Shown here: piece by piece, positions 43,786 through 52,532 of the stretch
Numbering within the stretch: the first letter of the stretch is position 1
Layout of the letters: every line of letters begins with the position of its first letter
Origin: Pseudomonas grandcourensis
GTDB taxonomy: Bacteria > Pseudomonadota > Gammaproteobacteria > Pseudomonadales > Pseudomonadaceae
Assembly: GCF_039909015.1 (NCBI RefSeq)
Contig: NZ_CP150919.1
Coordinates: forward strand, 3,820,501-3,884,500
Direction: 5' to 3'
DNA length: 64,000 nt
The notes under the pieces: generated by a model
Seen by the model: only the letters and a program-made list of their open reading frames with translations
Told to the model about the DNA's origin: nothing
The model's database searches: none
Made by a program: the position numbers and the translations under genes

Positions 43786-46346
43786 CAGGCAATCTCCTCG
43801 ATGACAGGGATAAGGTGGAGTTCAGAGGCCATGATCGGCCGGCGCTGACCGCGTTCCTGGACAAAATGGATGTCCGGGTCCGGGCGCTGATCGTTGACGA
43901 AGGTGCGGAAGCGCTTGAGTTTTTCCGGGTCCTTCAGGGCGTTGGCCCATTCGCATTCGTAGCGGTTGACCACCAATTGCATCTGCGATTCGAGCTCAAG
44001 GCCAAGCCCCAGGCTGTCGTTGATGACCACATCCTTGAGGTAATCCAGGCCACCCTCCAGGCTCTCGCGCCAGACCGAGGTGCGCTGCAACTTGTCGGCG
44101 GTGCGGATGTAGAACATCAGGAAGCGGTCGATGTAGCGGATCAGGGTCGCGTCATCGAGGTCGGTGGCGAACAACTCGGCGTGGCGCGGGCGCATGCCGC
44201 CGTTACCGCACACATAGAGGTTCCAGCCTTTCTCGGTGGCGATCACGCCGACGTCCTTGCTCTGCGCCTCGGCGCACTCACGGGTGCAACCGGAGACCGC
44301 GAACTTGAGCTTGTGCGGCGAGCGCAGCCCCTTGTAGCGATCCTCGAGGGTCAGGGCCATTTGCACGCTGTCCTGCACGCCATAACGGCACCAGGTGCTG
44401 CCGACACAGGACTTCACCGTCCGGGTCGATTTGCCGTAGGCGTGCCCGGTTTCAAAACCCGCTGCAATCAGCTCGGCCCAGATGTCCGGCAACTGATGCA
44501 ACTGAGCGCCGAACAAGTCGATGCGCTGCCCGCCGGTGATTTTGCTGTAGAGGTCGTATTTCTTCGCCACCACGCCAATCGCGATCAGCTTGTCCGCCGT
44601 GATCTCCCCCCCGGCGATGCGCGGCACCACCGAATAGGTGCCGTTTTTCTGCATGTTGGCCATGAAGGTGTCGTTGGTGTCCTGCAACGGCACCAGCGAC
44701 GTGTCCATGATCGGCTGGTTCCAGCACGAGGCGAGGATCGAACCCACCGCCGGTTTGCAGACGTCGCAACCGGTGTGGCCACGGCCATGTTTGGCCAACA
44801 GTTCGTCGAAGGTGATCACGCCCTCTACCCGTACCAGCGCATAAAGCTCCTGCCGGGTGTAGGCGAAGTGTTCGCACAGGCTCTTGTCGACACTGACGCC
44901 ACGGGCAATCAGTTCATGCTCGAACACTTGCTTGAGCAACCCGGCGCAACCGCCGCAGCCGGTACAGGCCTTGGTCTGCGACTTGAGCTGGCCCAGGTCG
45001 GTGCAGCCGCCGTCGATAGCCGAACAAATGGAGCCCTTGGTGACGTTATGACAGGAGCACACCGTGGCCGACTCGGGCAGCGCACCCGGGCCCAGGGTCG
45101 GCGCGCCTTCGGAGGACGGCAGAATCAGGCCGGCGGGTTCTGCTGGCAAGGCGATGCCGTTCTGCATGTATTGCAGCAAGGTGTCGTAATAGCTGTTGTC
45201 ACCGACCAGCACTGCACCGAGGACGTGCTTGCCACTGACATCCACCACCAGGCGGCGATAGCTGGCGCTGGTTTCGTCGATGAATTGATAGCTGCGCGCA
45301 CCCGGGGTGTTGCCGTGGGCGTCGCCGATGGAGCCGACATCCACCCCCAGCAGCTTGAGCTTGGTCGACATGTCGGCACCGGTGAACGGCTCGGCGACTT
45401 CGTTGCACAGGCGGGCCGCGACGCTGCGCGCCATCTGGTAGCCCGGCGCGACCAGGCCGAACAGGCTGCCGTTCCATGAAGCGCATTCACCGATGGCGTA
45501 GATGTTCGGGTCGCAACTGAGGCACGTGTCGTCGATCACCACGCCACCGCGCGGACCGATCTCCAGTGCGCATTGACGGGCCAGCGCGTCTTGGGCGCGG
45601 ATACCGGCGGAAAACACGATCAGGTCGGTTTCGAGGAATTCGTCATTGGCGAAGTTCATGCGATAGCGGTACTGCTCGCCCGCGCTGATCGATTGCGTGG
45701 CGCGGGACAGGTGTACACCGACGCCCAATCGTTCGATCTGCGCCTTGAGCGCCTGGCCACCGAGGTCATCGAGTTGTACCGGCATCAAGCGCGGCGCGAA
45801 TTCCACCACGTGGGCTTCAAGGCCCAGGCTCTTCAACGCGTTCGCGGCCTCCAGGCCCAGCAAGCCACCGCCGACCACCACACCGCGCCGGGCATTGGCC
45901 GCCGCAGCCCGAATGGCATCGAGGTCTTCCAGGGTGCGATAGACCAGGCGCGATTCACCTTCGGCGCCTTCGATTGGCGGAACAAACGGAAAAGACCCGG
46001 TGGCCAGGACCAATTTGTCATACGTGACGCAACCTTGCGCGGTGACCACCTGGCGACGGACGCGGTCGATTTCCAGTACCGGCACACCCAGGTGCAGCGT
46101 AACGCCGGGCGTCTGGTAAAGCGACGCATCGGACAGCGCCAGCGACTCGGCATCACGACCGGAAAAGTACTCGGAAAGGTGCACACGGTCATAGGCACGC
46201 ATCGGCTCTTCACTGAAGACGTGCAGCCGGTAATGGTCAAGCGCTCCCCGCTCGATCAGTTGTTCGACACAATGATGTCCGACCATGCCATTACCGATCA
46301 CGATCAGCGTTTGCATCTTGTTCAACGTGGCAACATTGGAATTCAT
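43785..46346 (-). CDS. nirB: NAD(P)H-dependent assimilatory nitrite reductase large subunit
   Basis: 853 residues from ATG at 46346 (MNSNVATLNKMQTLIVIGNG). Reduces nitrite to ammonium in the cytoplasm. Domains in order: FAD/NAD oxidoreductase (IVIGNGMVGHHC, RGVVVGGGLLGLEAANAL), a BFD-type [2Fe-2S] domain with CSCHNV and CTGCGGC, a ferredoxin-like nitrite/sulfite reductase domain and the sirohaem/[4Fe-4S] site with CVGSTWC and CTREC. All cluster cysteines are present. The transcript begins with a hairpin leader at 46386-46465 that looks like an ANTAR antitermination element. nirD follows directly. Confidence 0.94.
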   Translation of the reverse strand: MNSNVATLNKMQTLIVIGNGMVGHHCVEQLIERGALDHYRLHVFSEEPMRAYDRVHLSEYFSGRDAESLALSDASLYQTPGVTLHLGVPVLEIDRVRRQVVTAQGCVTYDKLVLATGSFPFVPPIEGAEGESRLVYRTLEDLDAIRAAAANARRGVVVGGGLLGLEAANALKSLGLEAHVVEFAPRLMPVQLDDLGGQALKAQIERLGVGVHLSRATQSISAGEQYRYRMNFANDEFLETDLIVFSAGIRAQDALARQCALEIGPRGGVVIDDTCLSCDPNIYAIGECASWNGSLFGLVAPGYQMARSVAARLCNEVAEPFTGADMSTKLKLLGVDVGSIGDAHGNTPGARSYQFIDETSASYRRLVVDVSGKHVLGAVLVGDNSYYDTLLQYMQNGIALPAEPAGLILPSSEGAPTLGPGALPESATVCSCHNVTKGSICSAIDGGCTDLGQLKSQTKACTGCGGCAGLLKQVFEHELIARGVSVDKSLCEHFAYTRQELYALVRVEGVITFDELLAKHGRGHTGCDVCKPAVGSILASCWNQPIMDTSLVPLQDTNDTFMANMQKNGTYSVVPRIAGGEITADKLIAIGVVAKKYDLYSKITGGQRIDLFGAQLHQLPDIWAELIAAGFETGHAYGKSTRTVKSCVGSTWCRYGVQDSVQMALTLEDRYKGLRSPHKLKFAVSGCTRECAEAQSKDVGVIATEKGWNLYVCGNGGMRPRHAELFATDLDDATLIRYIDRFLMFYIRTADKLQRTSVWRESLEGGLDYLKDVVINDSLGLGLELESQMQLVVNRYECEWANALKDPEKLKRFRTFVNDQRPDPDIHFVQERGQRRPIMASELHLIPVIEEIA

Positions 46347-46385
46347 AGAAAGCACCCAGCCCGAGCCCATCACGGTTTTAAAAGC

Positions 46386-46465
46386 AAAAAAAACGCCTGA
46401 AACCTTTCGGTTCCAGGCGTCTTTGCCTGTTCTTTTGCGGTGTTGAAACCAGGCATCTATGCCTG
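46386..46465 (-). ncRNA. nirB leader with two hexaloop hairpins (ANTAR target) and overlapping terminator
   Basis: Read on the minus strand, CAGGC-ATAGAT-GCCTG (46465-46450) and CAGGC-AAAGAC-GCCTG (46429-46414) are 5-bp stems with 6-nt loops having A at position 1 and G at position 4. These are the sequence rules for RNA bound by ANTAR-domain antiterminators such as NasR, NasT and EutV. The second hairpin shares its 3' strand with an 11-bp terminator stem (46419-46394, GAAA loop, one G-U pair), which ends in eight T. Binding of the regulator to the paired hairpins would prevent the terminator and allow nirBD expression. Confidence 0.8.
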
Positions 46466-46833
46466 ATCCACCGATGTTGCCCACGACCTGTCCGGCCAAT
46501 CGATCGTCGTTGACCGAGGGGGCTGTCCACACGAATGCTCTCCAGGTGGACCTGATGACAGCCTTGCAGCCTTTGTGCCAGTCAGCGACAGAGAGACTTC
46601 AACTATCTGCAAACATGGACTCTTGAGCCAAGGGGGATTGTCACGACGCTGGAGCTGTCGCAGGTAAAAGCGCTTTGCGGCGCTTCCGACTGGTGCACGA
46701 TGTTGCCCATGGCGCTTTATAAAAGTGCATGGACAGCTCGATTCCACAGCCCGTCAGCACTCAAGCCTGTTTCTGGTAGCGATCAGCTTTTCCTGTCAGC
46801 CCTGTCATGTCGTCGTCACATCCACCAAGCACA

Positions 46834-46895
46834 ATGGGATCAGCCAAAAGGATTTGGCCCATCTACAGAGAGCCCGACCGACGCCGGGCTTTTTT
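46834..46895 (+). ncRNA. Hairpin with AGGA loop followed by terminator (3' end of a possible small RNA, copy 1)
   Basis: ATGG and GCCAAA pair with TTTGGC and CCAT around an exposed AGGA loop (loop 46849-46852). Thirteen bases later AGCCCG and CGGGCT form a terminator with six T (46871-46895). No reading frame ends here, so the transcript could be a small RNA starting somewhere in 46650-46830. A loop-exposed GGA is what RsmA/CsrA binds. Confidence 0.4.
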
Positions 46896-46953
46896 CATTG
46901 CTACGACATGCTTTTCACGAAACGCTCACAAGATGGAGCGCAGATTGGAAGCA

Positions 46954-47002
46954 CAAAAGGATTTGACCCCAAACAGAAGGCCCGCCATTGCGCGGGCCTT
47001 TT
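46954..47002 (+). ncRNA. Second AGGA-loop hairpin plus terminator (copy 2)
   Basis: The 12-mer CAAAAGGATTTG of copy 1 (46845-46856) recurs at 46954-46965, again placing AGGA in the loop of a short stem. It is followed 12 bp later by a strong terminator, GGCCCGC/GCGGGCC with four T (46979-47002). The module repeats at 109-bp spacing. The function is unknown; tandem small-RNA ends or a double terminator are the alternatives. Confidence 0.4.
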
Positions 47003-47281
47003 GCTGCCTGCATTGAACGTGTGACGAAGCGATTTCAATCCTTCGCAAGGTGAAACCGGGCCCGAAGCAGAACTGACAGCGAACCCGGCCGTTACGCAGT
47101 GGTCATAACAGCTGATGGCAGCGCAAATGATCAGTGGCCCAGTGGCCCACTTCATTCAGGAGCGATGCTTGCGATTCACACATTTCAGGGTGCACCGGAT
47201 AACCTCAGTGGGTTCGGTTCCTGCTTGACGCAGGCACTTGCCGCTGCGCTCATCCCCCTGCTCCCTCAGCGGAGTACGCAA

Positions 47282-47842
47282 ATGACTCAATCAATGCGGT
47301 TCTTCCTATCGTTCTTCCTCGCGATTGCAACCTTGGCATCGACCGGTTTCCTGAACAATGCCGCAGCGGCCACCGCCGAGGATCTCAATGCCGACGCTCG
47401 ACAAGCGTTGCAGACGCTCTACAAGACCCATCCATTCTCCGAAACCATCTCGCACCAAGCCAAGGCGGTGCTGGTTTTCCCGAACATCATCAAGGCGGGT
47501 CTCGTGTTCGGCGGCAGCTATGGCGAAGGCGTACTGATGAAAGGCTCGAAAGTCGAGAACTACTACAACTCCGTCAGCGGTTCATGGGGGCTGCAGGCCG
47601 GCGCCCAGTCGTACGGCTATGCGGTTTTTCTGATGACCGATAAAGCCGTGAAATATGTCGCTGAAACCAAGGGTTGGGAAATCGGTGTGGGGCCAACGGT
47701 TGTCGTGGTGGATGAAGGGGCCGCGAAGAACCTGTCCAGCTCGACACTGAAAGATGACGCCTACGCGTTCATCTTCGACCAGCAAGGATTAATGGCGGGG
47801 GTCAGTATCGAGGGAACGAAGATCTCTCTGATCAAGCGCTGA
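47282..47842 (+). CDS. SYLF-domain lipid-binding protein
   Basis: 186 residues from ATG at 47282 (MTQSMRFFLSFFLAIATLAS). A signal peptide ends near AAAATAEDL. The SYLF/YSC84 domain is seen in HPFSETISHQAKAVLVFPNI, KAGLVFGGSYGEGVLM and the C-terminal AYAFIFDQQGLMAGVSIEGT. Such proteins bind lipids or membranes; in bacteria they are periplasmic and often induced by stress. It is a single gene. Upstream in-frame starts lie in a region with the terminators and are not favoured. Confidence 0.88.
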   Translation: MTQSMRFFLSFFLAIATLASTGFLNNAAAATAEDLNADARQALQTLYKTHPFSETISHQAKAVLVFPNIIKAGLVFGGSYGEGVLMKGSKVENYYNSVSGSWGLQAGAQSYGYAVFLMTDKAVKYVAETKGWEIGVGPTVVVVDEGAAKNLSSSTLKDDAYAFIFDQQGLMAGVSIEGTKISLIKR

Positions 47843-48066
47843 AGTCAGCGTCTGACTGGCCATCGGGAGCGTGATGGCGGCCTGTGCCAAACCGGATGGG
47901 TTTTTCCGTTTAGGCTAGGCTGTCCTCACCCCTGGCGCACAGACGCACCTGATGACTGGGAAGCTATCTGGACGAGCAAGGCTGTTTCGACCGTTCATTG
48001 ATACAGGTCTAAACATTGAACGAGCGAATCCTGATAATGATTTTCCAGTTTTTAGGAAGGCCTTAA

Positions 48067-49281
48067 ATGACTTCACAGCTCTTCCAGGTTCACGGCCTCG
48101 TGAGTTTTACACTCGCCATCCTCCTGCTTTTCCTCGGCAAGACCCTCGTCCAGCACAACACCTTTCTGCGTCAATACTGCATCCCGGAATCGGTGGTTGG
48201 CGGCTTCGTCTGTGCGGCGGTGACGTCCTTGCTGTACTTCGGCCTGAACATCCAGATCGAATTCGACCTGCAAGTTCGCGACACCCTGCTGCTCTATTTC
48301 TTTGCCGGCATTGGCTTGAAATCGGACATGCGCCAGCTGCTCAAAGGTGGGCGCCCGCTGCTGATCCTGCTGTTGCTCGCCGCCGCGTTCATTCTGCTGC
48401 AGAACTCCCTGGGCATGGGAGTGGCCGAGGCGTTTGGGCTTGATCCCAAGGCAGGCTTGATGGTGGGCTCCATTTCCCTCACGGGTGGAGTGGGCACCAC
48501 CCTGGCCTGGGCACCGCTTTTCGTCGAAAAACTGGGCATCAGCAACGCCCACGAACTGGGCATCGCCAGCAACACCGTCGGCCTGATTGCCGCTTGCGTC
48601 ATCGGCGGCCCTATCGCCAACCAGTTGATACGCCGTTATCAACTGACGCCGTCCAGGGATGCGGAGTTGGAAGTCGGCATTCTTGAGCAACAACCGGGCA
48701 AGGCGCTGGACTACTACGACGTGCTCTGGGCCTGGATGTGGCTCAACCTGACCCTGATGGCCGGTTACGGGCTCAACCTGCTGCTGGTCGATGCCGGCAT
48801 CACCCTGCCCAAGTTTGTCAGTTGCCTGTTCGCGGGCATCGTCATTCACCACCTCGTTCTGGCCTTTGTGGGTGATCAACGACTGAAAACCTGGAGCGGT
48901 GCCAGCCTGGGCCTGTCGTTGATCTCCGATATCTGCCTGGGCATGTTCTTGACCATGGCCCTGATGGGGCTTCAGCTATGGCAACTCAGCGGCGCGTTGA
49001 TGTTCATTCTGTGCGCATTGACCCTGCAAATCCTGCTGACGGTCGCCTATACGTATTTTGTGGTCTTCCGCTTTATGGGGCGCAATTACGAAGCCAGCGT
49101 GATCGCTTCCGGATTCGGCGGGATTACCCTCGGTTCCACGGCGACGGCCATCGTCAACATGTCCACCGTGACGCAAAAGTACGGTGCGGCGCACCAGGCC
49201 TTCCTGATCGTGCCGTTGGTATGCGGCTTTTTCATTGACCTGGTCAATGCCGTGATCATCAGCATGTTCAGTGGTCTGTAG
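48067..49281 (+). CDS. gltS: Sodium/glutamate symporter
   Basis: 404 residues with ten to twelve membrane segments. The N-terminus FTLAILLLFLGKTLVQHNTF plus RQYCIPESVVGGFVCA and the central SISLTGGVGTTLAWAPLF (glycine-rich reentrant loop) are typical of GltS. It imports L-glutamate with sodium ions. AGGAAGG lies 7-8 bp before the ATG. It is a single-gene unit. Confidence 0.92.
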   Translation: MTSQLFQVHGLVSFTLAILLLFLGKTLVQHNTFLRQYCIPESVVGGFVCAAVTSLLYFGLNIQIEFDLQVRDTLLLYFFAGIGLKSDMRQLLKGGRPLLILLLLAAAFILLQNSLGMGVAEAFGLDPKAGLMVGSISLTGGVGTTLAWAPLFVEKLGISNAHELGIASNTVGLIAACVIGGPIANQLIRRYQLTPSRDAELEVGILEQQPGKALDYYDVLWAWMWLNLTLMAGYGLNLLLVDAGITLPKFVSCLFAGIVIHHLVLAFVGDQRLKTWSGASLGLSLISDICLGMFLTMALMGLQLWQLSGALMFILCALTLQILLTVAYTYFVVFRFMGRNYEASVIASGFGGITLGSTATAIVNMSTVTQKYGAAHQAFLIVPLVCGFFIDLVNAVIISMFSGL

Positions 49282-49447
49282 CGACCTCAACTCGACTCTC
49301 GGACGGCCAGGAACACTGAACTCAGGAAAGCAGACGAAAGGAGCAGCAGGATCGATGCCGCAAGGATAGGCTCAGAGTAAGAGTGTGCCCAGCCCTGATC
49401 TGGCCAGGTGCGATCTCTAATACGCCTCTTGCTACAGGGGAACCGGG

Positions 49448-49756
49448 ATGACGGGACACACTGTGCGCCAATGCTCGTCATGGATCCTGTTATCCCTGCT
49501 CGCCATCGACCTGGCACTGACAGCGGGATGTTCAGGCAAAGCCGCCACGGCTCGATATCCAGATCATCCAGCCCCAAACACTGGTTCAACCTGCTTTGCA
49601 GAGGCCCTCCCCACTGTCGGCGAAGGCGGCCTCGCCTGGGCCGACACCTTGGACATGGCTCGCCAGAAATCCCTGGATAATTGCGCCCGTTATGCAGGCC
49701 GATCCGGCGGCACGCCGAATACCTGCCACGTGGTGATGGCGGAATGTAAGCATTGA
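49448..49756 (+). CDS. Small predicted lipoprotein
   Basis: 102 residues. A type II signal with lipobox LTAGC (Cys near residue 28, after WILLSLLAIDLALTAGC) indicates an outer- or inner-membrane lipoprotein. The mature part has four more cysteines (STCFAEA, DNCARYAG, NTCHVVMAEC), which suggests two disulfides. I do not recognise a family. It lies between gltS and the dipeptidase gene. Confidence 0.6.
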   Translation: MTGHTVRQCSSWILLSLLAIDLALTAGCSGKAATARYPDHPAPNTGSTCFAEALPTVGEGGLAWADTLDMARQKSLDNCARYAGRSGGTPNTCHVVMAECKH

Positions 49757-49916
49757 TAGAGCGGTTTTTCATATCTGCGCCGCTTTTGCATTTCTGTGCG
49801 ACAGATCCCACTTCAGGGGCTCCCGTTTCATACGCTCGTGGTGTTAGTTTTGAAAAGTTTCTGATCGACCGATCAGATATTTCTTACAACCCGCCTGCAA
49901 AGGAATGCCCCCAGCA

Positions 49917-51656
49917 ATGGATTTTTCCCTCAAGCACCTGGCTGCGACCACCCTGGTGCTCGCCAGCCTTTCGTCGTTCACCACCGCTGCCCACGCCAAC
50001 ATCACCCCGCAACAGAGTGCGATCATCCTCAAGACCTTCAGTGATGCGTCGGTCAAGGATTTCCGGCAGTTCCTGGGAAGCCTGGCCAAGAGCGATATCG
50101 CCAAGACCGACGACCTCGGCCCGGCCATCCGTGCCTTCCTCGGCAACAAGACGCTTAGCGCTGAGCAGCAAAACGAAATCCATCGTTTGCTTGGCCTCTA
50201 TGCCCGGGTGAAATACGGCAGCGCGGCCACCGAAACCCTGAAGGAGCTGGTGGCCATTCCGACCGTGCGCGTGGAAGGTGTTGACCAGCACGACAACCCC
50301 GAATTCCTCAAGATCGCCGAGAAGATCAAGGGCCTGGCCCAGGCGTTCAACCTGAATTTTCGCAACATCGACAACCGCGTCTACGAGATCTCCCTGGAAG
50401 GCAGCGGCGATGAAGTCGTGGGCATCCACGCCCATGCCGATGTGGTGCCGGTGACGCCGGAAAACTGGGTGTTGCAGGACGGCACCCGCCTCGATCCGTT
50501 CAAGGTCACCCTGATCGGCGATCGCATGTATGGCCGCGGCACCGAGGATGACAAGAACGGCATCGTGGTGGCGCTGTACGCCATGAAGATCATCAAGGAA
50601 GAGAAGCTGCCGCTGGCCCGCAACTTCAAGCTGCTGGTGGACACCACCGAAGAGACCACGGGCGACGCCATCCCCTACTACTTCGAACGCAACCCCACGC
50701 CCAACTACAACCTGGCGCTGGATGGCGGCTACCCGGTGGTGATCGCCGAGAAAGGCTACGGCACGGTCATGGCCAGCTTCGCCAAGCGCGCAGCGCAAGG
50801 CAAAGGCGCAGAAATCACCTCGATGACCGGCGGCCTGGCCACCAACCAGATTCCGTCGACATCGGTCGCGACCCTGGTGACCGACAAGCCCGCCGAACTG
50901 GCCGCCAGCCTGCAAAAGGCCGGCACCGAGTATGCCAAGCGCAATGGCGGCAATTTCGAGGTCGCCGCCAAGGTCGACGGCAAGGGCGTCAAACTGACGG
51001 TCACCGGTGTGTCCGCCCACTCCTCCGAGCCCGAGTCAGGCGTCAACCCGGTGGCCAGGATGCTCGACTTCATCAGTGGCCTCGACGGCAAGGTCGCGCT
51101 CAAGCACAACCAGATCACGGACGCCGCCCGCTACGCCGCCGACAACTGGGGGCTGGACTACCTGGGTGGCAAGTTGGGGGTCGGTTTTGCCGATGAATTC
51201 ATGGGCCCGCTGACCACGTCCCTGACCTATGTCGGGATGGATGACAAAGCCTTCAAGCTCGCGGTCAACCTGCGCGTGCCGAAGGGCAAATCCCCGGAAG
51301 TGCTCAAGTCCGAAATCGCCGCAAAGCTGGACGCCTGGAGCAAGAAGACCCGCATCGCACCGGCCTTCGACCTGTCGATTGCCGAACCGATGTACCGCAA
51401 CCCCGAGGGTGAATGGGTCAAGGCCCTGCTCGCGGTGGCCAGCGAAAACCTCGGCATGGAACACAAGTTCGGAACCTCCGCCGGCGCCACCTCCGTGCAT
51501 GAACTGCCCAACGGCGTGCAATTCGGCCTGGCCATGCCGGACGTCAAATACACCGGCCACAACGACAACGAGTTCAAGACCACCGAGCAGTTCATGCTGG
51601 ACTTGCAGATCGTGACCGAGATGATGGGCCGCATCGGGCAATTGCCGAAACTGTGA
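49917..51656 (+). CDS. M20 family dipeptidase (PepV-like), exported
   Basis: 579 residues from ATG at 49917; the ATG at 49905 sits directly on the AAGGA site and is rejected. A signal peptide (KHLAATTLVLASLSSFTTAA, cleaved after AHA) directs it to the periplasm. The M20 di-zinc site is visible: HAHADVVPV (His, Asp), GRGTEDDKNG (Asp) and TTEETTGD (Glu-Glu), with the lid domain and a C-terminal TSVHELPNG. Unusually long for PepV (about 470) because of the N-terminal helical extension. Likely degrades dipeptides. A terminator follows at 51666. Confidence 0.9.
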   Translation: MDFSLKHLAATTLVLASLSSFTTAAHANITPQQSAIILKTFSDASVKDFRQFLGSLAKSDIAKTDDLGPAIRAFLGNKTLSAEQQNEIHRLLGLYARVKYGSAATETLKELVAIPTVRVEGVDQHDNPEFLKIAEKIKGLAQAFNLNFRNIDNRVYEISLEGSGDEVVGIHAHADVVPVTPENWVLQDGTRLDPFKVTLIGDRMYGRGTEDDKNGIVVALYAMKIIKEEKLPLARNFKLLVDTTEETTGDAIPYYFERNPTPNYNLALDGGYPVVIAEKGYGTVMASFAKRAAQGKGAEITSMTGGLATNQIPSTSVATLVTDKPAELAASLQKAGTEYAKRNGGNFEVAAKVDGKGVKLTVTGVSAHSSEPESGVNPVARMLDFISGLDGKVALKHNQITDAARYAADNWGLDYLGGKLGVGFADEFMGPLTTSLTYVGMDDKAFKLAVNLRVPKGKSPEVLKSEIAAKLDAWSKKTRIAPAFDLSIAEPMYRNPEGEWVKALLAVASENLGMEHKFGTSAGATSVHELPNGVQFGLAMPDVKYTGHNDNEFKTTEQFMLDLQIVTEMMGRIGQLPKL

Positions 51657-51665
51657 TCCCCCTTC

Positions 51666-51691
51666 GGACCCGCCGCCCTGGCGGGTCCTTT
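51666..51691 (+). terminator. Rho-independent-like terminator after the dipeptidase gene
   Basis: GGACCCGCC (51666-51674) pairs with GGCGGGTCC (51680-51688) around a 5-nt loop, ten bases after the stop codon. Only three T follow, so it is a moderate terminator. Confidence 0.6.
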
Positions 51692-51728
51692 GCCTTCACT
51701 TCCATTCCCAAATCACCTGCCGCCCCCT

Positions 51729-51838
51729 GTAGGAGCGAGCCTGCTCGCGAAAAAACCAGAGGACGCTGCGGTACGTCTGGTTTCCCGCGCCATCGTTGGC
51801 CTCCATCGCGAGCAAGCTCGCTCCTACACAGTCTGATG
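51729..51838. repeat. REPIN: two inverted REP elements
   Basis: GTAGGAGCGAGCCTGCTCGC at 51729 is matched by GCGAGCAAGCTCGCTCCTAC ending near 51837 in inverted orientation. Each is itself a palindrome with a GAGC-x(n)-GCTC core. Pairs of such Pseudomonas REP sequences (REPINs) are moved by RAYT transposases and lie in intergenic space. The 55 bp between are not a gene. Confidence 0.85.
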
Positions 51839-51879
51839 AGCAATCCTCATGAACCCTTGCCGATTTACCCGTCTAGTGC

Positions 51880-52085
51880 TCATCCGTTAGCTCGCTTACT
51901 GATTTCCCAGCGGTCCTGCACCCAGCCGACATCACTGACGTGCAGCTTGACCATCTCTCGCGCACCGGCAATACCCGCATGGAGTGCTTCCAGTCGCGCC
52001 CTGGGAGTTCTCACTGTTGCTGGGGTTCCGCCTGTCACGGCTGATTGTTTCAGGGCGTTAAGCTTCTTGTCATGACAGGCAGCTC
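51880..52085 (-). pseudogene. Possible remnant of an unknown gene
   Basis: A minus-strand frame without a convincing start reads HDKKLNALKQSAVTGG, then RARLEALHAGIAGAREMVKL and ends SDVGWVQDRWEISKRANG with a stop at 51880-51882. The composition looks coding-like, yet no family was recognised, and upstream the frame has no ATG with a ribosome site. It may be the C-terminal remnant of a deleted gene. The stretch 52086-52530 holds nothing else I recognise. Confidence 0.3.
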
Positions 52086-52532
52086 GAGGTCGATCGCTGC
52101 CTTAAGTGACAGGCAACAAACGGCCACAAGCAGTCATCAGGTATGCAGAAGTCTTTTGGGTGCTGCAGGTGAGCCTGCTTTGAGTTGACCAGCAAATATT
52201 GGGGGCGATTGCCGCTGGTTTTCACTGTAGAACACGGTCCCCGGCGCATTGCTGCAGTTGTTTAATCAAGCAATAACCAAAGGTTCACAAATGCTGATTT
52301 AACGAACCTTCAAACGGTGGGAGTATCCCGAACCATGATTTCGCTCCTGCGCTTGATCCGTCGTCAGCTAAGCCCTTCCTTCCCGAAGGTGCGAGCCCGT
52401 CCGTGCCAAAATCCCCTGCTGCATATCATTCTGGCCTTTTGGGCGCTGTGGCATTGCCGTCATGCGCGCCCACCAGATGCAGCCCTCGCGTTGATTTGAA
52501 TGCGTTGGCCGAACACGGCCGACCTCAATCCA

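Noticed and set aside
43815..45479. 554-codon plus-strand frame opposite nirB
   Set aside because: Antisense shadow of a highly biased nirB coding sequence; its translation has no family features, whereas nirB shows all cofactor motifs.
51729..51838. CRISPR-like repeat
   Set aside because: Only two copies in inverted orientation with palindromic cores; this is a REPIN, not an array. No cas gene is present.
52334..52498. Short plus-strand frame (MISLLRLIRRQLSP start) before the decayed glutamine synthetase
   Set aside because: No ribosome site, no recognisable domain, and lies in a decayed interval; too weak to call.
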